A program made the translations under genes and the position numbers. 64,000 bases of DNA from JAGFIY01 sp964499285 (GTDB lineage: Bacteria; Bacteroidota; Ignavibacteria; Ignavibacteriales; Melioribacteraceae). Positions 27,596-36,543 of the stretch are shown piece after piece. Where the stretch lies: the NCBI GenBank assembly GCA_964499285.1, contig CAZCLA010000013.1:1-64000 (forward strand), read 5' to 3'. The notes beneath the pieces were generated by a model. It searched no databases. It was not told the origin of the DNA and saw nothing but the letters and a program-made list of their open reading frames with translations. Numbering within the stretch: the stretch's first letter is position 1; each line of letters starts with the position of its first letter.

Positions 27596-28869
27596 TTAAA
27601 TTCTGGAAAATCCTGTATAATGCCATTGTTATTCCGGCATTGGTACTATTCTTCAGAACTTTTTCTGTCTTTAACAAAAAGATTGAAAGAGGAATAAAGG
27701 ATAGAAAAAAACTATTTGAGAATCTAATAATATCACTTGCCGATATTGACAAATCTAAAAAGACTATTTGGTTTCATTCTTCTTCGATGGGGGAATTTGA
27801 GCAGGCAAAACCAATAATCAAAAAATTAAAACTTGAGACCGATGTAAATGTTGCAATCACTTTTTTTTCTCCTTCCGGTTACAGAAATTCGCTGAAATAT
27901 CCTTATGCAGATATAATAAATTACATACCCCTCGACACTCCAAGGTTAGCAAAACGTTTTTTGTCGTTGCTGAATCCGAAACTTGCAGTTTTTATGCGAT
28001 ATGATATTTGGCCTAATTTTATGTGGGAACTCTACCGGCGAAATATCCCTTCCTTACTTGTAGATGCAACCATGAATAAAAACTCGAAGCGTAAACTTCC
28101 CGGGCTAAAGAATTTTCATAAATGCTTGTTTGGAAAAATGACAAAGATTTTAACTGTTTCGGAAGAAGATAAAATTCAATTTAAGGATTTCGGACTTCAA
28201 GATAAAAATATTGAATCGGTTGGCGATACAAGGTTTGATAGAGTATTTCAAAAAAGTATTCAAGCAAAAGAAAGAAAACTTTTTGATGAATCGTTACTGG
28301 CAGGTAAAAAAATTTTTGTGTTCGGCAGTTCGTGGGAAGCAGACGAAGAAGTTGTGTTTCCTGCATTTACTAAACTGGCGGAAAAAGACCAATCCGTTAT
28401 TATGATTGTTGCACCTCACGAACCTACTGAGCTGCATCTTGAGAAACTTGAACATTATTTTGCAAAGACATTCAGTACAATTCGGTTCTCGAGTATAAGA
28501 AATTATAAAGGCGAACGAATTATTATTGTTGATTCAATCGGCATTCTTCTTACTCTTTATTATTATGCACAGGTCGCATTCGTAGGAGGGAGTTTTAAAC
28601 AGGGAATTCATAATGTGCTTGAACCGTCGGTTTACGGAATTCCAGTAATGTTTGGACCAAAATATTCAAATAGTCAAGAAGCAGCAGCATTGGTAAAACT
28701 TGGCGGTGCAGTATCCGTAAAGGATAAAAGAGGTGCCTATAAATATTTGAGAACTTTCTTCTCGAACGAAGAGAAAAGAAAAACCGCTGGTAGAGTCGCG
28801 TATAATTTTGTTAACAGCAATATCGGAGCTACGGATAAAATCTTGAAGCATATTTATAGGTATATTTGA
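27592..28869 (+). CDS. waaA: 3-deoxy-D-manno-octulosonic acid (Kdo) transferase
   Basis: WaaA/KdtA (425 aa) adds Kdo to lipid IVA, joining lipid A to the LPS core. An N-terminal membrane anchor (ILYNAIVIPALVLFF) is followed by the GT30 signatures WFHSSSMGEFEQAKPII, FFSPSGYRN, YIPLDTP, RYDIWPN and, in the second half, GSSWEADEE and FVGGSFKQGIHNVLEPSVYG. Its ATG overlaps the GT9 stop by 4 bp, so they form an operon. The presence of waaA shows a Kdo-containing outer membrane. Confidence 0.95.
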   Translation: MIKFWKILYNAIVIPALVLFFRTFSVFNKKIERGIKDRKKLFENLIISLADIDKSKKTIWFHSSSMGEFEQAKPIIKKLKLETDVNVAITFFSPSGYRNSLKYPYADIINYIPLDTPRLAKRFLSLLNPKLAVFMRYDIWPNFMWELYRRNIPSLLVDATMNKNSKRKLPGLKNFHKCLFGKMTKILTVSEEDKIQFKDFGLQDKNIESVGDTRFDRVFQKSIQAKERKLFDESLLAGKKIFVFGSSWEADEEVVFPAFTKLAEKDQSVIMIVAPHEPTELHLEKLEHYFAKTFSTIRFSSIRNYKGERIIIVDSIGILLTLYYYAQVAFVGGSFKQGIHNVLEPSVYGIPVMFGPKYSNSQEAAALVKLGGAVSVKDKRGAYKYLRTFFSNEEKRKTAGRVAYNFVNSNIGATDKILKHIYRYI

Positions 28870-28932
28870 ACCCATATTTTTAAAAAATAGCAGTAAACTT
28901 TTATAACAACGAATAATATAAATGGAGATAAA

Positions 28933-30534
28933 ATGAAAGTACAAAAACAAATTGTTGAGGAACTGAATAAGATCGGGATAAGGAATTTTATCGAGGTTTA
29001 TTACAATTTGAGTACACCTGCACTTTATGAAAGAGCTATTGCTAGAAGAGAAGGAACCATTGCTCATTTAGGACCGCTGGTTTGCAGAACCGGTCAGCAC
29101 ACCGGCAGAAGCCCAAAGGATAAGTTCATTGTAGAAGAAGATATGAGTTCAAAACATATCTGGTGGGGGACTGTAAATGCATCCATTGCTGAGGATAAGT
29201 GGGATAGAATTTTTTCGAAGATGCAGGCATATATTCAGAATAAAGATATTTATGTGCTCGATTGTTATGCGGGAGCAGACCCTGAATTCCGCCTTCCTAT
29301 TCGAATAATAACGGAAACCGCTTGGCACAATTTGTTTTCAAGAAACATGTTTGTCCTTGCAAAAACGAACGAGGAACTTTTAAATCACCACCCCGAATTT
29401 ACGGTTGTAAATATGCCCTCGCTTCAAGCAGATCCCGAAATTGATGGAACAAACTCACCAGTGTTTGTGATCGTCAATTTTAAGAAGAAAATGATTTTGA
29501 TTGGCGGAACAAGTTATGCCGGCGAAATAAAAAAATCTATTTTTACTATCATGAACTATATTCTTCCACTCAAGAATGTTCTATCGATGCATTGTTCCGC
29601 TAATGTTGGTGAGGAAGGAGATGTTGCAATTTTATTCGGTCTCTCGGGAACCGGTAAAACAACACTCTCAGCAGATCCTTCAAGAAAGTTGATTGGGGAT
29701 GACGAGCACGGTTGGAGTGATAAGGGTGTGTTCAACTTTGAGGGCGGATGTTACGCAAAAGTTATTCGTCTTTCAAAAGAAGCTGAACCGGATATTTATG
29801 AATGTACAAGAAAATTCGGAACCATTCTTGAAAATGTGGGAATGGATTTTCAATCACGAACACTTGACTTAAACGATGATTCTCTTACGGAAAATACACG
29901 CGCGGCTTATCCGTTAACACACATCGAAAACATTGAATCGAGCGGAATGGCTGGGCATCCGAAAAATATTATTATGCTAACAGCCGATGCTTTCGGAGTG
30001 CTGCCCCCGATCGCAAAACTTTCTCCCGAACAGGCAATGTATCATTTCCTTTCCGGTTATACTGCAAAAGTTGCCGGTACCGAAAAAGGAGTTACTGAAC
30101 CGAAGGCAACATTCAGCACATGTTTTGGTGCACCGTTCATGGCTCTTCATCCTTCGGTTTATGCAAAACTTTTAGGCGAAAAAATCAATAAACATGGATC
30201 AAAATGCTGGCTTATTAATACCGGCTGGAGTGGCGGACCCTACGGTGTTGGAGAAAGAATGAAAATTAAATATACTCGTTCAATGCTTAACGCTGCATTA
30301 AACGGCGACTTAGATGGAGTGAAAACTTTTACCGATCCTTATTTTGGATTGGAAGTTCCGAAGGAAGTTCCAAATGTTCCAATGGAAGTTCTTGATCCAA
30401 AATCCACATGGGCGGATAAGGATAAATATGACACAGCTGCTAAAAAGCTGGCAAATATGTTTCATAATAACTTCAAAGACTTCGAAGAATATGTCACTGA
30501 GGAAATCAAGAATGCCGGACCAAATCGTTTCTAA
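28933..30534 (+). CDS. pckA: phosphoenolpyruvate carboxykinase (ATP)
   Basis: The ATP-dependent PEPCK (533 aa) converts oxaloacetate and ATP to PEP, CO2 and ADP. The N-terminal RTGQHTGRSPKDKF motif, the kinase P-loop GLSGTGKTT (Lys242), the metal-binding DDEHGWSD and the C-terminal WSGGPYGVGERM are all present. GGAGA lies 7 nt before the ATG. With fbp nearby it supports gluconeogenesis from C3/C4 acids, which fits the methylmalonyl-CoA operon at 38.7-42.6 kb. A large hairpin follows the gene. Confidence 0.97.
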   Translation: MKVQKQIVEELNKIGIRNFIEVYYNLSTPALYERAIARREGTIAHLGPLVCRTGQHTGRSPKDKFIVEEDMSSKHIWWGTVNASIAEDKWDRIFSKMQAYIQNKDIYVLDCYAGADPEFRLPIRIITETAWHNLFSRNMFVLAKTNEELLNHHPEFTVVNMPSLQADPEIDGTNSPVFVIVNFKKKMILIGGTSYAGEIKKSIFTIMNYILPLKNVLSMHCSANVGEEGDVAILFGLSGTGKTTLSADPSRKLIGDDEHGWSDKGVFNFEGGCYAKVIRLSKEAEPDIYECTRKFGTILENVGMDFQSRTLDLNDDSLTENTRAAYPLTHIENIESSGMAGHPKNIIMLTADAFGVLPPIAKLSPEQAMYHFLSGYTAKVAGTEKGVTEPKATFSTCFGAPFMALHPSVYAKLLGEKINKHGSKCWLINTGWSGGPYGVGERMKIKYTRSMLNAALNGDLDGVKTFTDPYFGLEVPKEVPNVPMEVLDPKSTWADKDKYDTAAKKLANMFHNNFKDFEEYVTEEIKNAGPNRF

Positions 30535-30558
30535 GAATTTTTGATTAGCGGCTAATTG

Positions 30559-30609
30559 GCTGTCTTATAGGAAAATTTTCAATTTATTTTCTGGTTACTA
30601 TAAGACAGC
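30559..30609 (+). terminator. long hairpin after pckA
   Basis: Two perfect 12-nt arms, GCTGTCTTATAG (30559-30570) and CTATAAGACAGC (30598-30609), enclose a 27-nt AT-rich loop. A seven-T run begins 12 nt later. It is probably a terminator or mRNA-stabilising hairpin for pckA. The T-run is further away than is usual. Confidence 0.55.
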
Positions 30610-30761
30610 TTCTGTTAAATATTTTTTTCTTTAATGAGACACTTTTCCAAAATGAAACCTTCTTTAACCCATTTTTGTTGAAAAATCGAACTTTTTCGAG
30701 TCTTAAAGTGGTACAGAAATTGTTTCCTTTATCTAATTAATATTGGTGTTTTTTTTCTATT

Positions 30762-33700
30762 ATGAGCGCAAAAAGCAATATATCACAAACTATAAATTTT
30801 ATTGACGAGGCATTATTAAACTCTGCTCCGGTTGGTATAATTATTACCGATTCGGATTGGAATATTCGTTGGATGAATGATAACATTTCGGAATTCGGTC
30901 TTATTTCTTTTGATGAAACGGAAAATTTAATCGGGGGAACGTTCAAAAATATTCCGTTTATTGATGAGGCTAAAAAAGAAAAAATTGTTCAAAGCATTTC
31001 TTCTGGTCACTTTATTGAAGAAAAACTAAGCATTAATAACTCACCTCTCGGTGATGAATTACTTCTTCTGCTCAAAGCTGCTCCGGTCGAAAGAGAGAAT
31101 AAATTTGACGGCGCAGTTTTTATTTTGGAGGACATAAAATTATCATCCGCACTTAAAGAAAAAGCCTCCCAAAGTTCAGAAAATTTAACCAAACTGCTTG
31201 AACTGATATCCGACTACTATTTAATCGCACAAAAAGATGGAAATATTGTCGCGCACAAAAAGGAGGCTTCAGAAGATCATCAAAAAATATTTGGAAATTT
31301 CGAAACAAATATTAAAGTATTAAACCAATTAATAAAATCAGATACAATTCAGCAGCTCTTTTATCGTTCGGTAAAAAATAATTCCAAAGAGTACACAACT
31401 CTCAGCATAACCTTTCAAAAGAACGATTACTTTTTTTACTTATCGATTCTTCCCATAGAAAGTGAAACCGGAGTTGTTGAAAATGTGCTTTTACTCTTTG
31501 ACGATATATCAAGCGAGGTTAACGATAAGATTCGTTTGGAAAACGAACTTAGCGAGCTAAGACGATATCAAAAAATAACCCGTAGCATTCTTGATGCAGT
31601 CATCAATGTAAATATTCATGGTAATATAATTTTCTGGAATGAAGCTGCGCAGAAGCTTTTCGGATATTCAAAAAGTGAAGTGTTCGAAAGACATATCGAA
31701 AATATTATTCCGGAATTCACAGGTGATAATTTTGATCGAATTGTTAACGAGATTGAAAACACAGGCAGTTGGGAAAGCGAGATAAAATTTTTCTCTGATA
31801 AAAGAGAAGAATATTTAAGAATTAAAATGGGTTTTGTAGTAAACGGCAACGGCAAAACCATTGTTATTCTGTGTTCAAATATAACAGAGCGCGCAAAGAA
31901 CGAAGCAGCTTTAAGGAGATCGGAAGAAAGATTTAGATCAATTGTGCTAAACACCCTTGAGTACATTTGTAACCTTAATCTAGACGGAAATATTACATAT
32001 GTGAACCCCCATTTCGTCAAAGTGTTCGGTTACAACGAAGAAGAATTTCTAAAACTGAATATTAAAGATCTTATTGAACCGGCATACTTGGCGCAGAATG
32101 ATTTTGATATTGTATTGAGTGATGGTAAAAAAATAGTTTCGCAAGAAATTCCGCTAATAACAAAAAACGGTAATAAGGTTTATGTCCTTGCTAACTTTAC
32201 TTCGGTTGTCGACTTAAACGGAACAGTGCTTTATCACAATGCAATTTTTACTGATATCACGGAGAAAAAACATGCTGAAAAAGATCTTCTACTAATTCGA
32301 TCAATATTCGATGCATCTCAGGATGGTGTTGCCGTCACTTATGATAGAAAAATAATTCTTGCAAACACACGAACTGCCGAAATTTTCGGATATAAATCAG
32401 TCTCCGATATTTATGGTAAAAATATTTTGAATTTCATTAAAGATGAAGATAAAAAAGAGTTTACGGAATTTGTAAACAGCTTATCGGATGAGGTAAAGGA
32501 AACTCCAAGAATAGAGGTCAGAGCTTTCAGCAAGGACGGAACCGAAATTATAATTGAGAATTCTATTTCAAAATATGAATTTGAAGGGGATTGGTATTAT
32601 GTTTCGGTAATAAGGGATATTTCAGCCCAAAAGCAGACACAGCGCGAGCTAAAGCAATCTGAAGAAAGACTTCGCAGCATAACCGAGAATATTGATGAAT
32701 TTATGTGGACTGCGGAAAAAATTGAAGATTCGTTGAAGCAAGTATTTTACACGGCTGCGGTTGAAAAAATTACAGGTTATACAAGTGAGGAGTTCGTTGA
32801 GAATAACCATCTGTGGCATAGAATAATCCACCCAAATGATATTCAACATGTAATCAGACAGATGAAAAGATTCTATCGCGATCCAGCCTCAAACTCCACT
32901 GAAATTGAATATAGAATTCAAAACCGAGACGGAAATATTATCTGGATCAAAAACAGAATTAATCTGATAAGAAACACCGATGGATTAATAGAGAAAATTT
33001 ATGGTTCTGTTCGAGATATTTCTTTAAGCAAACGTGCTGAGGAAAAACTTCAGGAATCGGCAGATAATTTAAAAGCATTGAACGAAACGAAAGACAGATT
33101 CATTTCCATAATTTCACACGATTTGCGAACGCCGTTTAGTTCGATACTGGGTTTTACCGATATTCTATTGAGTGATCCTAAAATGGAAGAATCAAAAAGA
33201 ATGGAGTATATTAATTTTATTCAAGAATCATCTCGTAATATGCTTTCTCTAGTTAATTCTCTGCTCGATTGGACGAGGCTGCAGACTGGTAGAATTCATT
33301 TTGAACCCGAAAGAATTAATGCGACATATGTTGTCTCGAAAGTTGTGCAGATGTTGTCCGGAGCCTCTCTGCGGAAAAGCATAAACTTAAGTTCACTTCT
33401 CGATAAAGATATTTATGTGCATGCAGACGAAAATTTGCTTATGCAGGTTCTAAGTAACTTGATTTCGAATGCGATTAAGTTTACGCAGACTAATGGTATA
33501 ATCGAAATATCCGCCGAACCGATTGTTGATAAAAGACAAATTAAATTCTGCGTTCGTGATAATGGAAAAGGAATAGACGAACAGGACTTGGAAAAACTTT
33601 TCAGGGTTGACACAAAGTTTTCAACTCCTGGTACAATGGGTGAAACGGGAACCGGTCTTGGATTATCTTTATGTAAAGAAATTGTTGAAAAACACGGTGG

Positions 33701-34148
33701 AGAAATTTGGGCTGAAAGTCAAATAAATGAAGGTAGTGCGTTCTATTTTACTATACCGTTTTCTTCCACACAAATTCTGCTTGTGGATGATCATAAAGCG
33801 GATAGATTGCTGTATAATAAATTGCTGAAGAGTGTTGTTCCTAACTATACGATTGTTGAAGCTGAAAACGGTGAAGAAGCTTTTAAAATTATTAAACAAA
33901 GCAGTCCTGCTCTAGTAATTACCGATCACAATATGCCGGTGATGAGCGGACTTGACCTCGTTAAGAAAGTTTCATATTCAGATTTAAAATACGTTCCTCC
34001 CATCATGGTTTTAAGCGGCGATATTAATCCCGAAATCAGCGAATCATACCGTGAAATGGGAGTCGAATTTGTTTTCACTAAGCCTGTTGACTTAAACAAG
34101 TTTAAGTTTGCAGTCGATAAATCCTTAAGAAGCAGCGTTGTTCAGTAA
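30762..34148 (+). CDS. multi-PAS hybrid sensor histidine kinase
   Basis: This 1128-aa hybrid kinase has no membrane segment and is probably cytoplasmic. A chain of PAS/PAC domains covers residues ~10-760; the clearest start near 265, 390, 510 and 640, with the last ending WIKNRINLIRNTDG ... GSVRDIS. It is followed by HisKA with His786 (ISHDLRTPFSSILGF), HATPase with DNGKGIDEQD and GTGLGLSLCKEIVEKHGG, and a C-terminal receiver with VDDHKADR and phospho-acceptor Asp1055 (ITDHNMPVMSG). There is no output domain, so it must pass its signal to another protein. It stands alone between pckA and a convergent debranching enzyme. The signal is unknown. Confidence 0.93.
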   Translation: MSAKSNISQTINFIDEALLNSAPVGIIITDSDWNIRWMNDNISEFGLISFDETENLIGGTFKNIPFIDEAKKEKIVQSISSGHFIEEKLSINNSPLGDELLLLLKAAPVERENKFDGAVFILEDIKLSSALKEKASQSSENLTKLLELISDYYLIAQKDGNIVAHKKEASEDHQKIFGNFETNIKVLNQLIKSDTIQQLFYRSVKNNSKEYTTLSITFQKNDYFFYLSILPIESETGVVENVLLLFDDISSEVNDKIRLENELSELRRYQKITRSILDAVINVNIHGNIIFWNEAAQKLFGYSKSEVFERHIENIIPEFTGDNFDRIVNEIENTGSWESEIKFFSDKREEYLRIKMGFVVNGNGKTIVILCSNITERAKNEAALRRSEERFRSIVLNTLEYICNLNLDGNITYVNPHFVKVFGYNEEEFLKLNIKDLIEPAYLAQNDFDIVLSDGKKIVSQEIPLITKNGNKVYVLANFTSVVDLNGTVLYHNAIFTDITEKKHAEKDLLLIRSIFDASQDGVAVTYDRKIILANTRTAEIFGYKSVSDIYGKNILNFIKDEDKKEFTEFVNSLSDEVKETPRIEVRAFSKDGTEIIIENSISKYEFEGDWYYVSVIRDISAQKQTQRELKQSEERLRSITENIDEFMWTAEKIEDSLKQVFYTAAVEKITGYTSEEFVENNHLWHRIIHPNDIQHVIRQMKRFYRDPASNSTEIEYRIQNRDGNIIWIKNRINLIRNTDGLIEKIYGSVRDISLSKRAEEKLQESADNLKALNETKDRFISIISHDLRTPFSSILGFTDILLSDPKMEESKRMEYINFIQESSRNMLSLVNSLLDWTRLQTGRIHFEPERINATYVVSKVVQMLSGASLRKSINLSSLLDKDIYVHADENLLMQVLSNLISNAIKFTQTNGIIEISAEPIVDKRQIKFCVRDNGKGIDEQDLEKLFRVDTKFSTPGTMGETGTGLGLSLCKEIVEKHGGEIWAESQINEGSAFYFTIPFSSTQILLVDDHKADRLLYNKLLKSVVPNYTIVEAENGEEAFKIIKQSSPALVITDHNMPVMSGLDLVKKVSYSDLKYVPPIMVLSGDINPEISESYREMGVEFVFTKPVDLNKFKFAVDKSLRSSVVQ

Positions 34149-34150
34149 CT

Positions 34151-36262
34151 TTAATTTAGTTTTAATACAACTCCGCTGGATGACGGCAAAGTAATTTCCT
34201 TTACTACATTTCCTAAAATTTCGATTCCGGCTTTTTTGTGATTTACAAGTACGTTCCACTTTCCTTCGGGTAGATTGAAGGCTTCCTCGGTATCGGGATT
34301 TGCGTTAAACAGAACCAGAAATGTATCCCCGTTATATGTTAATCTATACCCAAGTGCGAATTCACTTTTTACATCTTCGAAAAATACAATATTATCATAA
34401 TCAGCTCTTCTAAAAGCGTCAAACGTACTACGAAGTTGAATTAATCCCCTATAATAATCGAGCAGTTCATGGTTTAAATCAGCATGGTTATAATTTATGT
34501 AGTTTGTCTCGTTGTCTTTGTTATAACTGTTGTGATCTATCATTCCTTTGTGTTCGTCTTGGATTTCAATATCGAGCGGAACGACTTTCGAGCGTGCAAA
34601 TTCCTGTCCGGAATGAATCATTGTAATCCCTTGAGAGGTAAATAAAAACAATGCGCCAAGTTTGTTTAAACGCAGCTGTTCTTCGTTAAGCAATATGTTT
34701 TTATCGACATCTGTGATAATTGAATCGTGTTTAACGGAATTAGTTCCGATACGTATGAAATCTCCGAGCGTGTAGCCGTCATGCGATTCAAGATAATTAA
34801 CCGAATGTTCTTTACGGTGGAACAAACCATGTTGGTCTCTAACTAAAGTTCCGTTAACATAACTTTTTATTCTCTGCTGCGAGTTGTTTCCGTACCAGTT
34901 ACCGAATATCCAACCGAGTCCGTCTATCGGGTTTTCTCCCTTAATTCCGTTTCTGATTTGATCATTCCACGCGCCCCAGTCTCTTAATGAAAATCCTTCG
35001 GGATCGTAACCGCCGCCCCAAGGTTCGCAGACAAACACAACGTTCGGATTTATTTTTCTTGCTTCGTGAATAATTTCTTCGATTGTTTCCCAATCTATTA
35101 ATTTACCGAGATCAAAGCGGAATCCGTCAATGTGATATTCTTTCATCCAATATAGAACGGATTCAACAATCATACGCCGCATCATAGGTGATTCAGTTTT
35201 TAGATCGTTGCCGCAATAACTTTCAGCTATGAAATTTCCATTTTCATCCAAGCGGAAATAATATTCTTTATCAATTTGTTTTAAGTTCCCGATTTCATAT
35301 TCCGATAGATGATTGTAAACTACATCCATCACAACGCCAATGCCTTCCTTGTGAAAAGTTTTTACCATATCTTTAAACTCATTTACCTGACTGCCGTCCG
35401 TACCCATCCATTCATCTCGTTTGAAGTTTTTCCAGTTTTCGGAATAATAAGCTGCAGGAGCAAAAAAGTTTGAAGTCATATATCCCCAATGATTCCTCTC
35501 ATAAGGATTCCATGAATTAAATTTTCCCGAAAGTGAATCTTCAAAAGGAATTTCCATCGTACCGAATTCCATTGCAGGCAGAAGTTCTATGGTGTTTACG
35601 CCAAGACTTTTGATGTATGGAAGTCCTCCTTTAATATTTTTTTCGGTAAGTCCTTTGTATTGCCCGGGATTTTTTGCTCCAGAACTTTTATGAGCTGTGA
35701 TATCTCTTACGTGCATTTCATAAATAATTAAATCCTTCCAATCCCGTTGAATCCATTCATCATCATCCCAATTATATTCTTCGTTGTAAACAATTGATTT
35801 TCTAGGATTCATATATGTATTATATGTTGCAACTGCTTTTGCGTAAGGATCAATACAAAGCGGAAGTGAATCGAGTTCATCATTATCGTTGTGAAATACT
35901 TTGTAGCCGTAGTATTTATTTGAGAGATTATCTTCAATTGTGTGCTCCCAGGTTCCGTCTTTATCGACCTTCATTTCAAATGCGTTTCCGGAATCGTCAT
36001 TATAATCATCAAAAGTTATTAAAAAGACTTTGAGTGCATTAGGAGCAAACAACCTGAATGTAGTAACATTGTTATTTACAATTGCTCCGAGCGGCTTAGC
36101 GGAATATTTATTGTAATTCCTATTTATAATTTTTGTCTGTTTCTCTTTAATTGTAGTTGTTTGATCAATTGATGTTGATTGGAACACAGAAACCCCGCTG
36201 AAAATTATAAAGGATAAGATTGAAATGAGCATAAACAAGAATGAATTTTTCCACGTTTTCAT
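34151..36262 (-). CDS. exported GH13 pullulanase/isoamylase-type debranching enzyme
   Basis: This is an alpha-glucan debranching enzyme of the GH13 family (703 aa). A membrane/signal segment (FLFMLISILSFIIFSGVSVF) is followed by an N-terminal CBM48-like domain (FRLFAPNALKVFLITF) and the catalytic barrel. Catalytic residues are Asp384 (DGFRFDLG) and Glu413 (VCEPWGGG), with the third acidic residue in NYLESHDGYTL. VVYNHLSEYE and the family's WGY region (NHWGYMTSNFFAP) are also present. A C-terminal beta domain (LPEGKWNVLVNH) completes it. It probably hydrolyses alpha-1,6 links of pullulan, starch or glycogen in the periplasm. No sorting domain is present. Type I pullulanase is the closest class by motif, not proven. 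Confidence 0.88.
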   Translation of the reverse strand: MKTWKNSFLFMLISILSFIIFSGVSVFQSTSIDQTTTIKEKQTKIINRNYNKYSAKPLGAIVNNNVTTFRLFAPNALKVFLITFDDYNDDSGNAFEMKVDKDGTWEHTIEDNLSNKYYGYKVFHNDNDELDSLPLCIDPYAKAVATYNTYMNPRKSIVYNEEYNWDDDEWIQRDWKDLIIYEMHVRDITAHKSSGAKNPGQYKGLTEKNIKGGLPYIKSLGVNTIELLPAMEFGTMEIPFEDSLSGKFNSWNPYERNHWGYMTSNFFAPAAYYSENWKNFKRDEWMGTDGSQVNEFKDMVKTFHKEGIGVVMDVVYNHLSEYEIGNLKQIDKEYYFRLDENGNFIAESYCGNDLKTESPMMRRMIVESVLYWMKEYHIDGFRFDLGKLIDWETIEEIIHEARKINPNVVFVCEPWGGGYDPEGFSLRDWGAWNDQIRNGIKGENPIDGLGWIFGNWYGNNSQQRIKSYVNGTLVRDQHGLFHRKEHSVNYLESHDGYTLGDFIRIGTNSVKHDSIITDVDKNILLNEEQLRLNKLGALFLFTSQGITMIHSGQEFARSKVVPLDIEIQDEHKGMIDHNSYNKDNETNYINYNHADLNHELLDYYRGLIQLRSTFDAFRRADYDNIVFFEDVKSEFALGYRLTYNGDTFLVLFNANPDTEEAFNLPEGKWNVLVNHKKAGIEILGNVVKEITLPSSSGVVLKLN

Positions 36263-36543
36263 ATTGCTTTATATAATTATTGATGATGGAAAAGTTAGTT
36301 AAAAAAAATTATTCAGCCAATTATGATAAGCGACATTAATGAGTATCCTCAAGGATCTAAGTTTTGTTAGATGGTTGGACCGGTTTCTCTTTAATCGAGA
36401 ATTAGGTGTATAACAATTCAAAAAATAATTCATTCTTTAATGATGAAGCGGTAGAGTATATAGTACTTACAAAATGACATCGCTTCATTTCGCGGAGTGA
36501 GATTAAGAGTTGGGTTTCTATATAATTATTCTTTAATTAACAT
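36263..36543. other. intergenic region, nothing recognised
   Basis: 281 bp between two minus-strand genes. AT-rich, with no convincing frame, hairpin with T-run or RNA. The promoter of the debranching enzyme is presumably near 36280. Confidence 0.4.
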
